From the NCBI GenBank assembly GCA_964464815.1, contig CAYXHF010000014.1:1-51621 (forward strand): a DNA stretch of 51,621 nt, given 5' to 3'. The translations under genes were made by a program, and so were the position numbers. The notes below the pieces were generated by a model. It was not told where the DNA came from, did no database searches, and was given only the letters and a program-made list of their open reading frames with translations. Below, one piece after another: positions 1 through 7,112 of the stretch. Source of the DNA: UBA11524 sp964464815. GTDB lineage: Bacteria; Bacillota; Clostridia; Christensenellales; Aristaeellaceae. Each line of letters starts with the position of its first letter. Position 1 is the first letter of the stretch.

Positions 1-380
1 AAGGAGTCCAGAGGGCGACCGGAAAGCCCTCTGGTTGCTACTTGTCAAATCAATTTGCAAGAAATCCGAAGGGTTCCAAGGGGCGACCGGAAAGCCCCTT
101 GGTTCCTGCTACTTGCTGAATCAAGCAACAAAAAAGCCAAGCATGCTTTTTGCTTCATGCTTGGCTTTTTTTCATGAGGGAAGAAAGTTAGTCTCCGCGG
201 CTCTGCGAGCGCGTGCTTTGCAGTTCTGTGTAGTGGATTGAGTGCGCTTTTTTGATTGCACTTCTGGGGTTTTACCCCAGACCCCAGCAGGGCGCTGCCC
301 TGCACCTGCGAAGGGCCATTGGCCCTTTCGAAACCCATTTCGCGATGGAGTTGTCGCCGTATGCACACAACTTCCGCGTG
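1..380 (+). repeat. Modular intergenic repeat, copy A
   Basis: This gene-free stretch is one of three copies of the same modular element (others at 15828-16575 and 51548-51621, both inverted relative to it). In order it holds two palindromic units (8-34 and 76-102, 9-bp arms around the invariant loop TTTCCGGTC, read here on the opposite strand), a strong terminator-like hairpin (130-172), a conserved block around 178-230, then short perfect hairpins at 263-281, 287-303, 309-330 and 329-342, and a conserved edge TTCCGCGTG at 372-380. The window begins inside or next to the first palindrome, so the copy is probably cut by the contig end. No convincing coding frame is present. Confidence 0.85.
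130..172 (-). terminator. Bidirectional intrinsic terminator downstream of pgsA
   Basis: GCCAAGCATG pairs with CATGCTTGGC across a short A/T-rich loop and is flanked by an A run on the left and a T run on the right, so it can work in both directions. It lies about 240 bases past the pgsA stop, inside repeat copy A. It is probably the terminator of the rimO-pgsA transcript. Confidence 0.7.
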
Positions 381-411
381 GTTGGTTTTCGTTTGTTTCC
401 CGGCGTTTTTT

Positions 412-978
412 TTACATGTCCTTGATGCAGTCGCGGTTACGCACAAAATAATCAATTCCACTCCACAGCGTAATCACTACAACCCATCCTAATAATACCG
501 TACTCACAATGCTCATCCAAAGTACACCTTCCCCATACATCGGTGCAGTGTACGTCGGCGCATGTGTCACCATTATCCAAATCAGCATTATCATCTGACT
601 GACCGTCTTGATTTTGCCAAGCTGCCCTGCCGCAATCACATGCCCTTGCCCAACAGCTACCATGCGTAGACCGTCCACCGCAAGCTCACGCGCCAAAATC
701 AATACCACCGCCCAACCGGGCATGATGCCGCCTTGAACCAGCATAATCATCGCGGAAAGATTCAATAGCTTGTCCGCCACCGGGTCAATGAACTTGCCAA
801 AGTCCGTCACTAAATGACGGCTGCGTGCAATGTGGCCATCCAGATAATCCGTCAGCGCCGCCACACCAAAGACCGCCGCCGCAAGAAGATTGCAAACCAG
901 CGTCTGAGGGAGCATGAGCGCAACCATCACAGGAATCAAAGCCACACGCATCAACGAGAGTTTGTTGGGCAGATTCAT
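412..978 (-). CDS. pgsA: CDP-diacylglycerol-glycerol-3-phosphate 3-phosphatidyltransferase
   Basis: Makes phosphatidylglycerol phosphate from CDP-diacylglycerol and glycerol-3-phosphate, the committed step to the anionic phospholipids PG and cardiolipin, in the membrane. The 188-residue protein is of normal length, has several hydrophobic segments and carries the CDP-alcohol phosphotransferase signature D-G-x2-A-R-x8-G-x3-D-x3-D (YLDGHIARSRH...GKFIDPVADK). Its start overlaps the rimO stop by four bases (ATGA), indicating translational coupling. A rimO-pgsA pair is common in Firmicutes. Downstream there is only repeat copy A with a terminator. Confidence 0.95.
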   Translation of the reverse strand: MNLPNKLSLMRVALIPVMVALMLPQTLVCNLLAAAVFGVAALTDYLDGHIARSRHLVTDFGKFIDPVADKLLNLSAMIMLVQGGIMPGWAVVLILARELAVDGLRMVAVGQGHVIAAGQLGKIKTVSQMIMLIWIMVTHAPTYTAPMYGEGVLWMSIVSTVLLGWVVVITLWSGIDYFVRNRDCIKDM

Positions 979-2312
979 ACCATCACTCCTGTCAGGTCAT
1001 AGGTCGTTGCCTTGTCAATGCGCACGGACACAAAGTCGCCAATCTTGGGCATCTGCATGCCGGGCGCAGTGAAGATGATTTCGCCGTCCGTTTCGGGCGC
1101 TTCGCGTTCGCTGCGGCCGAGAATGCCGCCCTTGCTGTTCACGTCCGTCACCAATACCTTTTCGATTGTGCCGACGCGGCGCTGGTTCTTCTGGTAGGAG
1201 ATTTTCGCCTGTAGCTTCATCAGACGGTCGAGGCGTTCCTCCTTGACCTCCTCAGGAATCTGCTCGGGCATGCGTGCCGCGGGCGTGTCCTCCTCAGGAG
1301 AGTAGGTGAACGCACCCAGACGGTCGAATTCGGCCTCCGGCAGGAAGTCGAGTAGCTCCTGGAACTGCTCGTCCGTTTCACCGGGGAAGCCGACGATAAT
1401 CGAGGTGCGGAGCGTCAGACCGCGTTCATGCGCACCCTTGACAGCGCGGCGAATGTCGCTGCTGTCACCACGGCGGTGCATCCGGCGCAGCACCAGATCG
1501 TTGATGTGCTGAATCGGCAAATCCAGATAGTTGCAGATGTTGGGCGTGGACGCAATCACGTCCAGCAGGCGCTCATCGGTTTCATCCGGATAGCAGTAGA
1601 GCACGCGAAGCCAGTCCACACCGTCAATCGCGGCAGCCTTCTTCATCAGCTCCGGTAGCTTTGTGGACACGCCGCCCTCCGTGCCAAAGCGCGTGGTGTC
1701 CTGCGCCACGAGGATGTGTTCCTTCACGCCCTGACGCGCCAGCTGTTCGATTTCGGATAGCACGTCCTGCTCCGGACGGGAGCGATACGGGCCGCGAATC
1801 AGCGGAATCGCGCAGAAGGTGCAGCGGTTGGAGCAGCCCTCGCCAATGCGCGTGTACGCCGTGTAGGAAGGCGTGGTCAGCACACGGTCATGCGCATAGT
1901 ACGAATGATCGTCCATGCAATAGCTCGTGCGCGTGCCACCCAGCGCCTTGTCAATGGCCGCCGGCAGCTGCTGATACTGGTTCACGCCCATCAGCAGGTC
2001 AATTTCCGGAATCTCTTCCAGCAAATCCTTTTCGTAGCGCTGTGCCAGGCAGCCCGTCACCACCAGCACGCGGCACTTGCCGGTCTGCTTATAGCGCGCC
2101 ATTTCCAGAATCGCCTCAATCGACTCTTCCTTGGCGGAGGTAATAAAGCCGCATGTGTTGACCATCAGCACATCGGCCTGCGCGGGATCGGCGGTCAGCT
2201 CATAGCCGTGCGCCTTGAGCAGGCCCAGCGCCGTTTCGCTGTCCACGCGGTTTTTGTTGCAGCCCAGAGAAATCATGCCGACCTTGCGCGGCATGCTCAT
2301 TCCATTCGTCAT
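975..2312 (-). CDS. rimO: Ribosomal protein S12 (Asp88) methylthiotransferase, radical SAM
   Basis: Adds a methylthio group to the conserved aspartate of ribosomal protein S12, using two iron-sulfur clusters. The N-terminal UPF0004 domain shows the cluster cysteines (GCNKNRVDSE, NTCGF, GCLAQRY). The radical SAM motif is CSNRCTFC, and a TRAM RNA-binding domain closes the protein (about the last 65 residues). The start chosen is the ATG at 2312, with AAGGAG 13 bases upstream. The frame is open 20 codons further but without a better ribosome site. MiaB, the tRNA paralogue, is less likely given length and the pgsA neighbour. S12 (rpsL) is not in this window. Confidence 0.93.
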   Translation of the reverse strand: MTNGMSMPRKVGMISLGCNKNRVDSETALGLLKAHGYELTADPAQADVLMVNTCGFITSAKEESIEAILEMARYKQTGKCRVLVVTGCLAQRYEKDLLEEIPEIDLLMGVNQYQQLPAAIDKALGGTRTSYCMDDHSYYAHDRVLTTPSYTAYTRIGEGCSNRCTFCAIPLIRGPYRSRPEQDVLSEIEQLARQGVKEHILVAQDTTRFGTEGGVSTKLPELMKKAAAIDGVDWLRVLYCYPDETDERLLDVIASTPNICNYLDLPIQHINDLVLRRMHRRGDSSDIRRAVKGAHERGLTLRTSIIVGFPGETDEQFQELLDFLPEAEFDRLGAFTYSPEEDTPAARMPEQIPEEVKEERLDRLMKLQAKISYQKNQRRVGTIEKVLVTDVNSKGGILGRSEREAPETDGEIIFTAPGMQMPKIGDFVSVRIDKATTYDLTGVMV

Positions 2313-2385
2313 GAAAGCAAAATACTCCTTACTATGTGTCAAGAAAGATAAACAAGCTTCATTTCCGGACATTCGTCCAGTGTGT

Positions 2386-2414
2386 ATTGTACCACGGAAA
2401 TTTCTTTTTGAAAA
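2386..2414 (-). promoter_or_regulatory. Promoter of rimO-pgsA
   Basis: On the minus strand: TTTTCA, 17-base spacer, then TACAAT, with a TG one base upstream of the -10 (extended -10). It lies about 75 bases before the rimO start and nothing better is seen between the transporter terminator and rimO. Confidence 0.55.
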
Positions 2415-2488
2415 GATGCTGATGCATGTTATCGGTGCAGTTTTCCGTGCATCATTCTGCCAGCAATAGCAGGTGCATGCACCGCTGC

Positions 2489-2531
2489 AAAAAAGAGGGC
2501 GATTCCATCCGTGGAATCACCCTCTTTTTTT
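2489..2531 (-). terminator. Terminator of the amino-acid ABC importer operon
   Basis: A 14-position stem (AGAGGG-GATTCCA pairing with TGGAATC-CCCTCT, one mismatch) with a 4-base loop, followed on the minus strand by a run of T. It starts nine bases after the ATPase stop codon. A-run and T-run on both sides make it usable in both directions. Confidence 0.85.
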
Positions 2532-2539
2532 CATTTCTG

Positions 2540-3328
2540 TCATGCATTCAGCACCGAGCGCAGGAATGCCTTCGTGCGCTGGTTCTGCGGGTCTTCAAAG
2601 ATTTGCGTCGGCGTGCCTTCCTCGACGATGTAGCCATCGGCCATGAACAGCACACGGTTCGCCACTTCCTTGGCAAAGCCCATTTCGTGCGTCACGCACA
2701 GCATCGTCATGCCCTCGGAGGCCAGGTCCTTCATGACGCTGAGCACCTCACCTACCAACTCCGGGTCAAGGGCAGAGGTCGGCTCGTCAAAGAGCATGAT
2801 TTCCGGCTTCATGGCCAGCGCACGGGCGATGGCCACGCGCTGCTGCTGACCACCGGAGAGGCGGTTGGGATACTCCTCCGCCTTGCTCTTCAAGCCCACG
2901 CGATCCAGCAGCGTCAGCGCCTCCTGACGCACCTTCTCCTTGTCTTCCTTCTTAACAATGATGGGCGACATCATCACGTTGTCCAGCACCGTCTTGTGCG
3001 GGAACAGGTTGAAGCGCTGGAAGCACATGCCCATTTCCAGCAGCAGCTCCTGCTGGGTCTTCTTGTCGATACGCTCCACCGTGTGATCATTTTCACGGTG
3101 CAGCAGCAGATGCCCCTTAATGAAAATCTTGCCACCCGTGATTTTTTCCAGCTGGTTGAGTGAGCGCAGATACGTCGATTTTCCCGCGCCAGACGGGCCA
3201 ATCAGGCAAATCACTTCGCCCTTTTTGACCTGCAAATTGATGTCCCGGAGGACCTCCAGCTTGCCAAAGTGCTTGCTGACATGCTGTGTTTCCAGCATAA
3301 ATGGTTCTTTCGTCAACACATTGCTCAT
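2540..3328 (-). CDS. Polar amino acid ABC transporter, ATP-binding protein
   Basis: Energises uptake of a polar amino acid together with the permease and binding protein encoded just upstream. Visible motifs are Walker A (GPSGAGKST), Q-loop region (CFQRFNLFPHKT), ABC signature (LSGGQQQR), Walker B (IMLFDEPTSALD) and the switch histidine (CVTHEMGFA), in the order of the GlnQ/HisP family. At 262 residues it is slightly long because of a ten-residue N-terminal extension before MLETQHV. The ATG at 3328 is preferred because AAGGAGGG lies seven bases upstream. It follows the permease with 12 bases between them. The substrate cannot be told from sequence. Confidence 0.93.
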   Translation of the reverse strand: MSNVLTKEPFMLETQHVSKHFGKLEVLRDINLQVKKGEVICLIGPSGAGKSTYLRSLNQLEKITGGKIFIKGHLLLHRENDHTVERIDKKTQQELLLEMGMCFQRFNLFPHKTVLDNVMMSPIIVKKEDKEKVRQEALTLLDRVGLKSKAEEYPNRLSGGQQQRVAIARALAMKPEIMLFDEPTSALDPELVGEVLSVMKDLASEGMTMLCVTHEMGFAKEVANRVLFMADGYIVEEGTPTQIFEDPQNQRTKAFLRSVLNA

Positions 3329-3340
3329 GAAAGGCCCTCC

Positions 3341-4387
3341 TTACTCATACACCGAGAACTTCTTCTCGATTTTGTTGAAGATAAACGTGAACAGCGCGGT
3401 GATAATCAGATAGATAATCAGCGCCGGAATGAAGACCAGATTCGAGCCTTCGCTGGTGCGGATGTTGTTGGCGACGGTCGTAATGTCCTGCAGGGAAATA
3501 GCGAAGACGATGGACGCGTCCTTCAAAATCATCACGAACTCGTTACAGACCGGCGGAATCATGCGACGCACAGACTGCGGAATGACAATGTGCAGCATGG
3601 TCTGGGCATAATTCATGCCCAACGCCTTGGCGGCCTCATGCTGGCCACGGTCAATCGACTCAATGGCGGCACGGACGATTTCCGCACAGTACGCACCAGA
3701 GTTCAGGCTGAACGTGATGCACGACGCCAGGAAAGAGCCCATGTACGTCGCCTCCGTGCCATACGCGCTGAACAAGCCCGTCCAGGAGAAGTTCAGGAGC
3801 TTAGGCATCGTGAAATAGACCACGAACAGCTGAATCAGCAGCGGCGTACCACGGAAGAAGAAGATATACCCACTGCACAGCTTACTCAGCGGCTTAAACT
3901 TGCTGATTTTGCCCAGCGCCAGCAGCGTGCCCAGAATCAGGCCGCAGGAAACCGTGATGGTCGTCAGCAGAATCGTCAGCTTTGCGCCATACATCATGCT
4001 ACGGCCACCGCCGAGCATGCGGTAGGTGTAGTTAATCATCTGACCGACCACCTGCATCGCACCCTCATCGGCCGGAATCACCTGTCCCGCAAAGCCGACA
4101 TAGCTTTCCGAGGTGGCGCCCTTACCGCTGCTGGAAACAGACAGATAGCTCACGCAGAACAGCGGATTGTAGGAGATGGTCAGGCGCTTACGCGTGTTCT
4201 GCGCATCCTCCTCCAGACGCTGCTGCATTTCCGGAGAGGTATGTGCCAGCATCGTCTCCCGGGTCGGCATGACGGTAGAGAGCATGCCTACCGCCAGAAT
4301 CACCAACAGCACCACACTGACAACGATTTTCGTCTTCCGCTGCCACCGATTGACCCGGAACAGCTTTTCGGGCATCTTGATTTTCAT
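3341..4387 (-). CDS. Polar amino acid ABC transporter permease with extra N-terminal region
   Basis: Membrane subunit of the HisM/GlnP family. The C-terminal ~220 residues form the usual permease core (about five membrane spans) with the EAA coupling loop (EAAKALGMNYAQTMLHIVIPQ) that contacts the ATPase. The N-terminal part is unusual: one membrane span at about residues 20-42 is followed by some 70 residues of polar sequence predicted outside the membrane before the core begins. Family members are normally near 220 residues, this one is 348. It lies between the binding-protein terminator upstream and the ATPase gene downstream. Confidence 0.9.
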   Translation of the reverse strand: MKIKMPEKLFRVNRWQRKTKIVVSVVLLVILAVGMLSTVMPTRETMLAHTSPEMQQRLEEDAQNTRKRLTISYNPLFCVSYLSVSSSGKGATSESYVGFAGQVIPADEGAMQVVGQMINYTYRMLGGGRSMMYGAKLTILLTTITVSCGLILGTLLALGKISKFKPLSKLCSGYIFFFRGTPLLIQLFVVYFTMPKLLNFSWTGLFSAYGTEATYMGSFLASCITFSLNSGAYCAEIVRAAIESIDRGQHEAAKALGMNYAQTMLHIVIPQSVRRMIPPVCNEFVMILKDASIVFAISLQDITTVANNIRTSEGSNLVFIPALIIYLIITALFTFIFNKIEKKFSVYE

Positions 4388-4456
4388 TCCTTGCTTTCCT
4401 TCCTCAATTGCATGGCCAGCGGAAAAACCGTGTTCCCATGTCGCCTCATGAACGGC

Positions 4457-4506
4457 AAAAACCCGCCGCCGCTGAAAACTGCTTTTCCAGCGGATGCGGG
4501 ATTTTT
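4457..4506 (-). terminator. Internal terminator between binding-protein and permease genes
   Basis: CCCGC and CGCTG arms pair with CAGCG and GCGGG around an A/T-rich loop, with A and T runs outside, so it reads as a terminator on the minus strand (and plausibly on the plus). It sits inside the transporter operon, 45 bases after the binding-protein stop. Partial read-through would give much more binding protein than permease and ATPase, a common design for ABC importers. Confidence 0.75.
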
Positions 4507-4551
4507 GCGCAGCACTTCCTGTCCGGCACGCTTGCCGTCAGGGGGAAAAGA

Positions 4552-5343
4552 TTACTCTTCCTCCGCGCCGAACCAGTAGTCGTAGGTCTCGGCCAGATAG
4601 CCTTCTGCTTCCAGCTCAGCCATGGCCTTGTCGATGGCCGCCTGCATGGCGACGTCTTCCAGACCAATCGCGATGGCGAACTGTTCCGGCTCAGACTTGT
4701 CGTAGAAGACAATCTTGTACAGCTCCGGATTCTTCGCCACATAGCTTTCCGCCACGCCGCTATCGACCACAACAGCCTGAATTTCGCCGTTGGTCAGCTG
4801 GGTGAAGCAGTTGTTCAGCTTGTCGTTAGCAACCACCGTGATGTCGATGGTCTTGGTGGACTCATAGTCGCCCATGACGATGTCAGCGGTCGTGCCCTTC
4901 TGCACGCCGATCACATAGCCGTTCAGATCCATCAGGGAGTTGATTTCCACATCCGCATCGGCTTTGACAACCACCGCCTGATAGTTGGTGATGTAGGGCG
5001 CGGAGAACAGCATGTTCAGCTTGCGGTCTTCGGTGATGGTCACAGCGGAGCAAACCACGTCGTAGTTCACGCCGATGCCGTCGAAGATGCCGTCAAAGGA
5101 GGTCGTCACGACCTGCTTCTTCAGGCCCAGCTTTTCCGCCACAGCCGCGACGATGTCCATATCCATACCAATAATCGTTTCGCCGTCATCCGCGACCATC
5201 TCAAAGGGCGGATAGCCAGCCTCACAGCCAACCGTCAGCACGCCCTCGTAGAGCGTCTTGAATTCCGCAGGAGTCGCTTCCTCTGCGCACACGCAGGACA
5301 GCACCATCATCAGGGCAAAAACCACACTCAGCAGCTTCTTCAT
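4552..5343 (-). CDS. Polar amino acid ABC transporter substrate-binding protein
   Basis: Extracytoplasmic receptor of family SBP_bac_3. The N-terminus has a signal peptide (MKKLLSVVFALMMVLSC...). It could be processed as a lipoprotein at the first Cys (VLSC, not an ideal lipobox) or cut after CVCA. The family features GYPPFE, GMDMDI and the IGVQKGTTAD region are clear. The ATG at 5343 is chosen because AGGAGG lies ten bases upstream and it begins the signal peptide. A further nine codons are open upstream. First gene of the importer operon, with a near-consensus promoter. Confidence 0.92.
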   Translation of the reverse strand: MKKLLSVVFALMMVLSCVCAEEATPAEFKTLYEGVLTVGCEAGYPPFEMVADDGETIIGMDMDIVAAVAEKLGLKKQVVTTSFDGIFDGIGVNYDVVCSAVTITEDRKLNMLFSAPYITNYQAVVVKADADVEINSLMDLNGYVIGVQKGTTADIVMGDYESTKTIDITVVANDKLNNCFTQLTNGEIQAVVVDSGVAESYVAKNPELYKIVFYDKSEPEQFAIAIGLEDVAMQAAIDKAMAELEAEGYLAETYDYWFGAEEE

Positions 5344-5379
5344 TTTGCATAGCCTCCTGAAATCAATCATTATCGTTGG

Positions 5380-5401
5380 GTCACCGTTCTTGCTTGGTGA
5401 C
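5380..5401 (-). promoter_or_regulatory. Inverted repeat in the leader of the importer operon
   Basis: GTCACC and GGTGAC arms separated by ten bases, placed just downstream of the -10 box and before the ribosome site. It could be a repressor operator or a small RNA hairpin. No regulator gene is adjacent, so its role is inferred from position only. Confidence 0.35.
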
Positions 5402-5408
5402 AGTGCAT

Positions 5409-5437
5409 AGTATAGCGCATATTTCTCCGCTTGTCAA
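5409..5437 (-). promoter_or_regulatory. Promoter of the amino-acid ABC importer operon
   Basis: Minus strand TTGACA, 17 bases, TATACT: a perfect -35 and a 5/6 -10. It is 66 bases before the binding-protein start. The flanking region (5438-5616) is AT-rich and otherwise holds no recognised feature. Confidence 0.8.
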
Positions 5438-5616
5438 TGCATATTCATACATTTTTGATGAATTTTTTTGTTTTTTTACAGCCTATCAGCCGTTTTTTCA
5501 CAAAAAATATTCATGTCTATATCCATTTGCAGGCATTTTTATGCATCGCATACATCTCCCGCATTGCATAAATCGCCTTTTCGGCAGGAAAACTCCCCCG
5601 TTTGGGCATTTTTCTC

Positions 5617-5645
5617 TTGAATCCGCCCTGCAAACGTGCTATAAT
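5617..5645 (+). promoter_or_regulatory. Promoter of mscL
   Basis: TTGAAT, 17 bases, TATAAT on the plus strand, 33 bases before the mscL start. The transcript would have a short leader carrying GAAGGAGG. Confidence 0.8.
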
Positions 5646-5678
5646 TTTTGTATCATCCATGAAGGAGGCTCTTTTCCG

Positions 5679-6095
5679 ATGAAAAAATTCATTGAGGAAT
5701 TCAAAAAGTTTGCCCTGCGCGGTAACGTGATGGATATGGCGATTGGTGTCATCATTGGCGGCGCCTTCACCGGCATTGTCACGTCGCTGACGTCGAATTT
5801 CATCAATCCCCTGCTGTCCCTGATTCTGACCGGCGGCCCGGGCGAATTGTCCGAGGGTGTCAGCTGGACGCTGGGCGCGGCGATTGCTGCCTTCCTGACG
5901 ACGGTGGTCAATTTCTTCATCACGGCCTTGGTGCTGTTCGTGCTGCTCAAGGGCATCAACGCCCTGATGTCCATCGGCAAGAAGCCCGCCGCACCGGCCG
6001 CGCCGACGACGAAGAAGTGCCCCTACTGCCTCAGCGACATTCCGATCAAGGCGACGCGCTGCCCGCACTGCACCAGCCAGCTGGAAACGAAATAA
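5679..6095 (+). CDS. mscL: Large-conductance mechanosensitive channel, zinc-ribbon form
   Basis: Membrane pore that opens under high membrane tension to release solutes after osmotic down-shock. The 138-residue product starts MKKFIEEFKKFALRGNVMD, the typical amphipathic N-terminal helix, followed by TM1 (AIGVIIGGAFTGIVTSL) and TM2 (about residues 68-92). After the second span comes a Pro/Ala linker and two CPxC pairs (CPYC and CPHC), a zinc ribbon found in some Firmicute MscL proteins but absent in E. coli. The ATG at 5679 has GAAGGAGG ten bases upstream; the open frame further upstream is not used. One of only three plus-strand genes here. Confidence 0.95.
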   Translation: MKKFIEEFKKFALRGNVMDMAIGVIIGGAFTGIVTSLTSNFINPLLSLILTGGPGELSEGVSWTLGAAIAAFLTTVVNFFITALVLFVLLKGINALMSIGKKPAAPAAPTTKKCPYCLSDIPIKATRCPHCTSQLETK

Positions 6096-6104
6096 GCAAA
6101 ATGC

Positions 6105-6149
6105 AAAAAAACGCTCCTCGCGGCCATCAGGTCGCGGGGAGCGTTCTTT
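6105..6149. terminator. Bidirectional terminator between mscL and the degV operon
   Basis: AACGCTCC-CGCG pairs with CGCG-GGAGCGTT (one mismatched pair in the middle, ten-base loop). On the minus strand it is followed by seven T, a strong terminator for the convergent degV operon. On the plus strand the tail is TCTTTA, weaker but placed 15 bases after the mscL stop. Confidence 0.85.
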
Positions 6150-6206
6150 ACATTCACAGTCACCCGGATGGACAACCAGGCGCATCCTGTGCGATTGCTT
6201 TGCCGA

Positions 6207-7067
6207 TTATTCGGCCAATTGCACGATGGCGCCCAGCAGGCCCGGGCCGGTATGAATCGCCAGTGCCGGACTGACCGGGCTGATGAAGCTTGTCGTCACA
6301 TCGAGGCGTTCCAGCAGACGTTCCTGGAGCTTGACGGCCTCCTCATACGCCGCACCATGCACCACAGCCAGACGTACCCGATGCCCCTGATAGCGGCGGA
6401 CAATTTCATCCACCATGGCTGTCAGCGCATTGGAGAAGCCACGCGCCTTGCAGAGTGTGTTGTATACACCCTCCTCATTGACATAGATGACAGGTTTGAT
6501 TTGCAGCAGCGATCCCAGCGCACCTTCCACGCGTCCGATTCGCCCGCCTTTGCGCAGGAATTCCAGCGTCCGAATCACGAATGCGCCCAATTGATGCTCG
6601 CGCCGCTTTTGAAGCAGGGAAAGCACATCCTCCACCGGCATGCCGTCTGCCAGTGCCTCTGCGGCCTCCAGCACCAGCAGCCCCAGACCGCAGGACAGCG
6701 TTTGGGAATCGACCACATGCACGCGCATATCCGCAAAGTCCTCCGCCAGCAGGGACACCATGTTGTACGTGCCCGACAGGCTGCCACTGAGCGTGATGTG
6801 TAGGATGGTCGTCGCGCCTTCCTCACGCAGGGTGCGGTAGAGATAGCTGACATCCTCCGGCAGCGGCAGGGAGGTCTTGGGCACTTCGGTTTCCAGCACC
6901 TTGTAGAGCTGCTCGTGCGTGATTTCCGTCCTGTCGCGGAATTCGCCCTGCGATGTGCTCACGCGCAGGGATACCGTGCGAATATCATATGCATTCAGCT
7001 GTTCATCGGACAGGTCGCAGGATGTATCGGTCACCAGTGCGATCATTTCATTTCCAATCTGGAACAT
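6207..7067 (-). CDS. DegV family fatty-acid-binding protein
   Basis: DegV/FakB-type proteins bind a single fatty acid and present it to the FakA kinase for phosphorylation. The 286-residue product starts the domain with IALVTDTSCDLS and keeps the ITLSGSLSGTY loop of the ligand site, with family-typical length. The ATG at 7067 has AAGGAGG nine bases upstream; an earlier in-frame ATG lacks one. It is the last gene of the operon starting with the RpiR-type regulator and follows the nucleoside kinase by 45 bases. No fakA gene is in view, so a role in fatty acid activation is a family inference. Confidence 0.9.
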   Translation of the reverse strand: MFQIGNEMIALVTDTSCDLSDEQLNAYDIRTVSLRVSTSQGEFRDRTEITHEQLYKVLETEVPKTSLPLPEDVSYLYRTLREEGATTILHITLSGSLSGTYNMVSLLAEDFADMRVHVVDSQTLSCGLGLLVLEAAEALADGMPVEDVLSLLQKRREHQLGAFVIRTLEFLRKGGRIGRVEGALGSLLQIKPVIYVNEEGVYNTLCKARGFSNALTAMVDEIVRRYQGHRVRLAVVHGAAYEEAVKLQERLLERLDVTTSFISPVSPALAIHTGPGLLGAIVQLAE

Positions 7068-7112
7068 AGTATTTTTCCTCCTTGTTGGTTGTTTGGGCAT
7101 TGCTCCTCTCTG

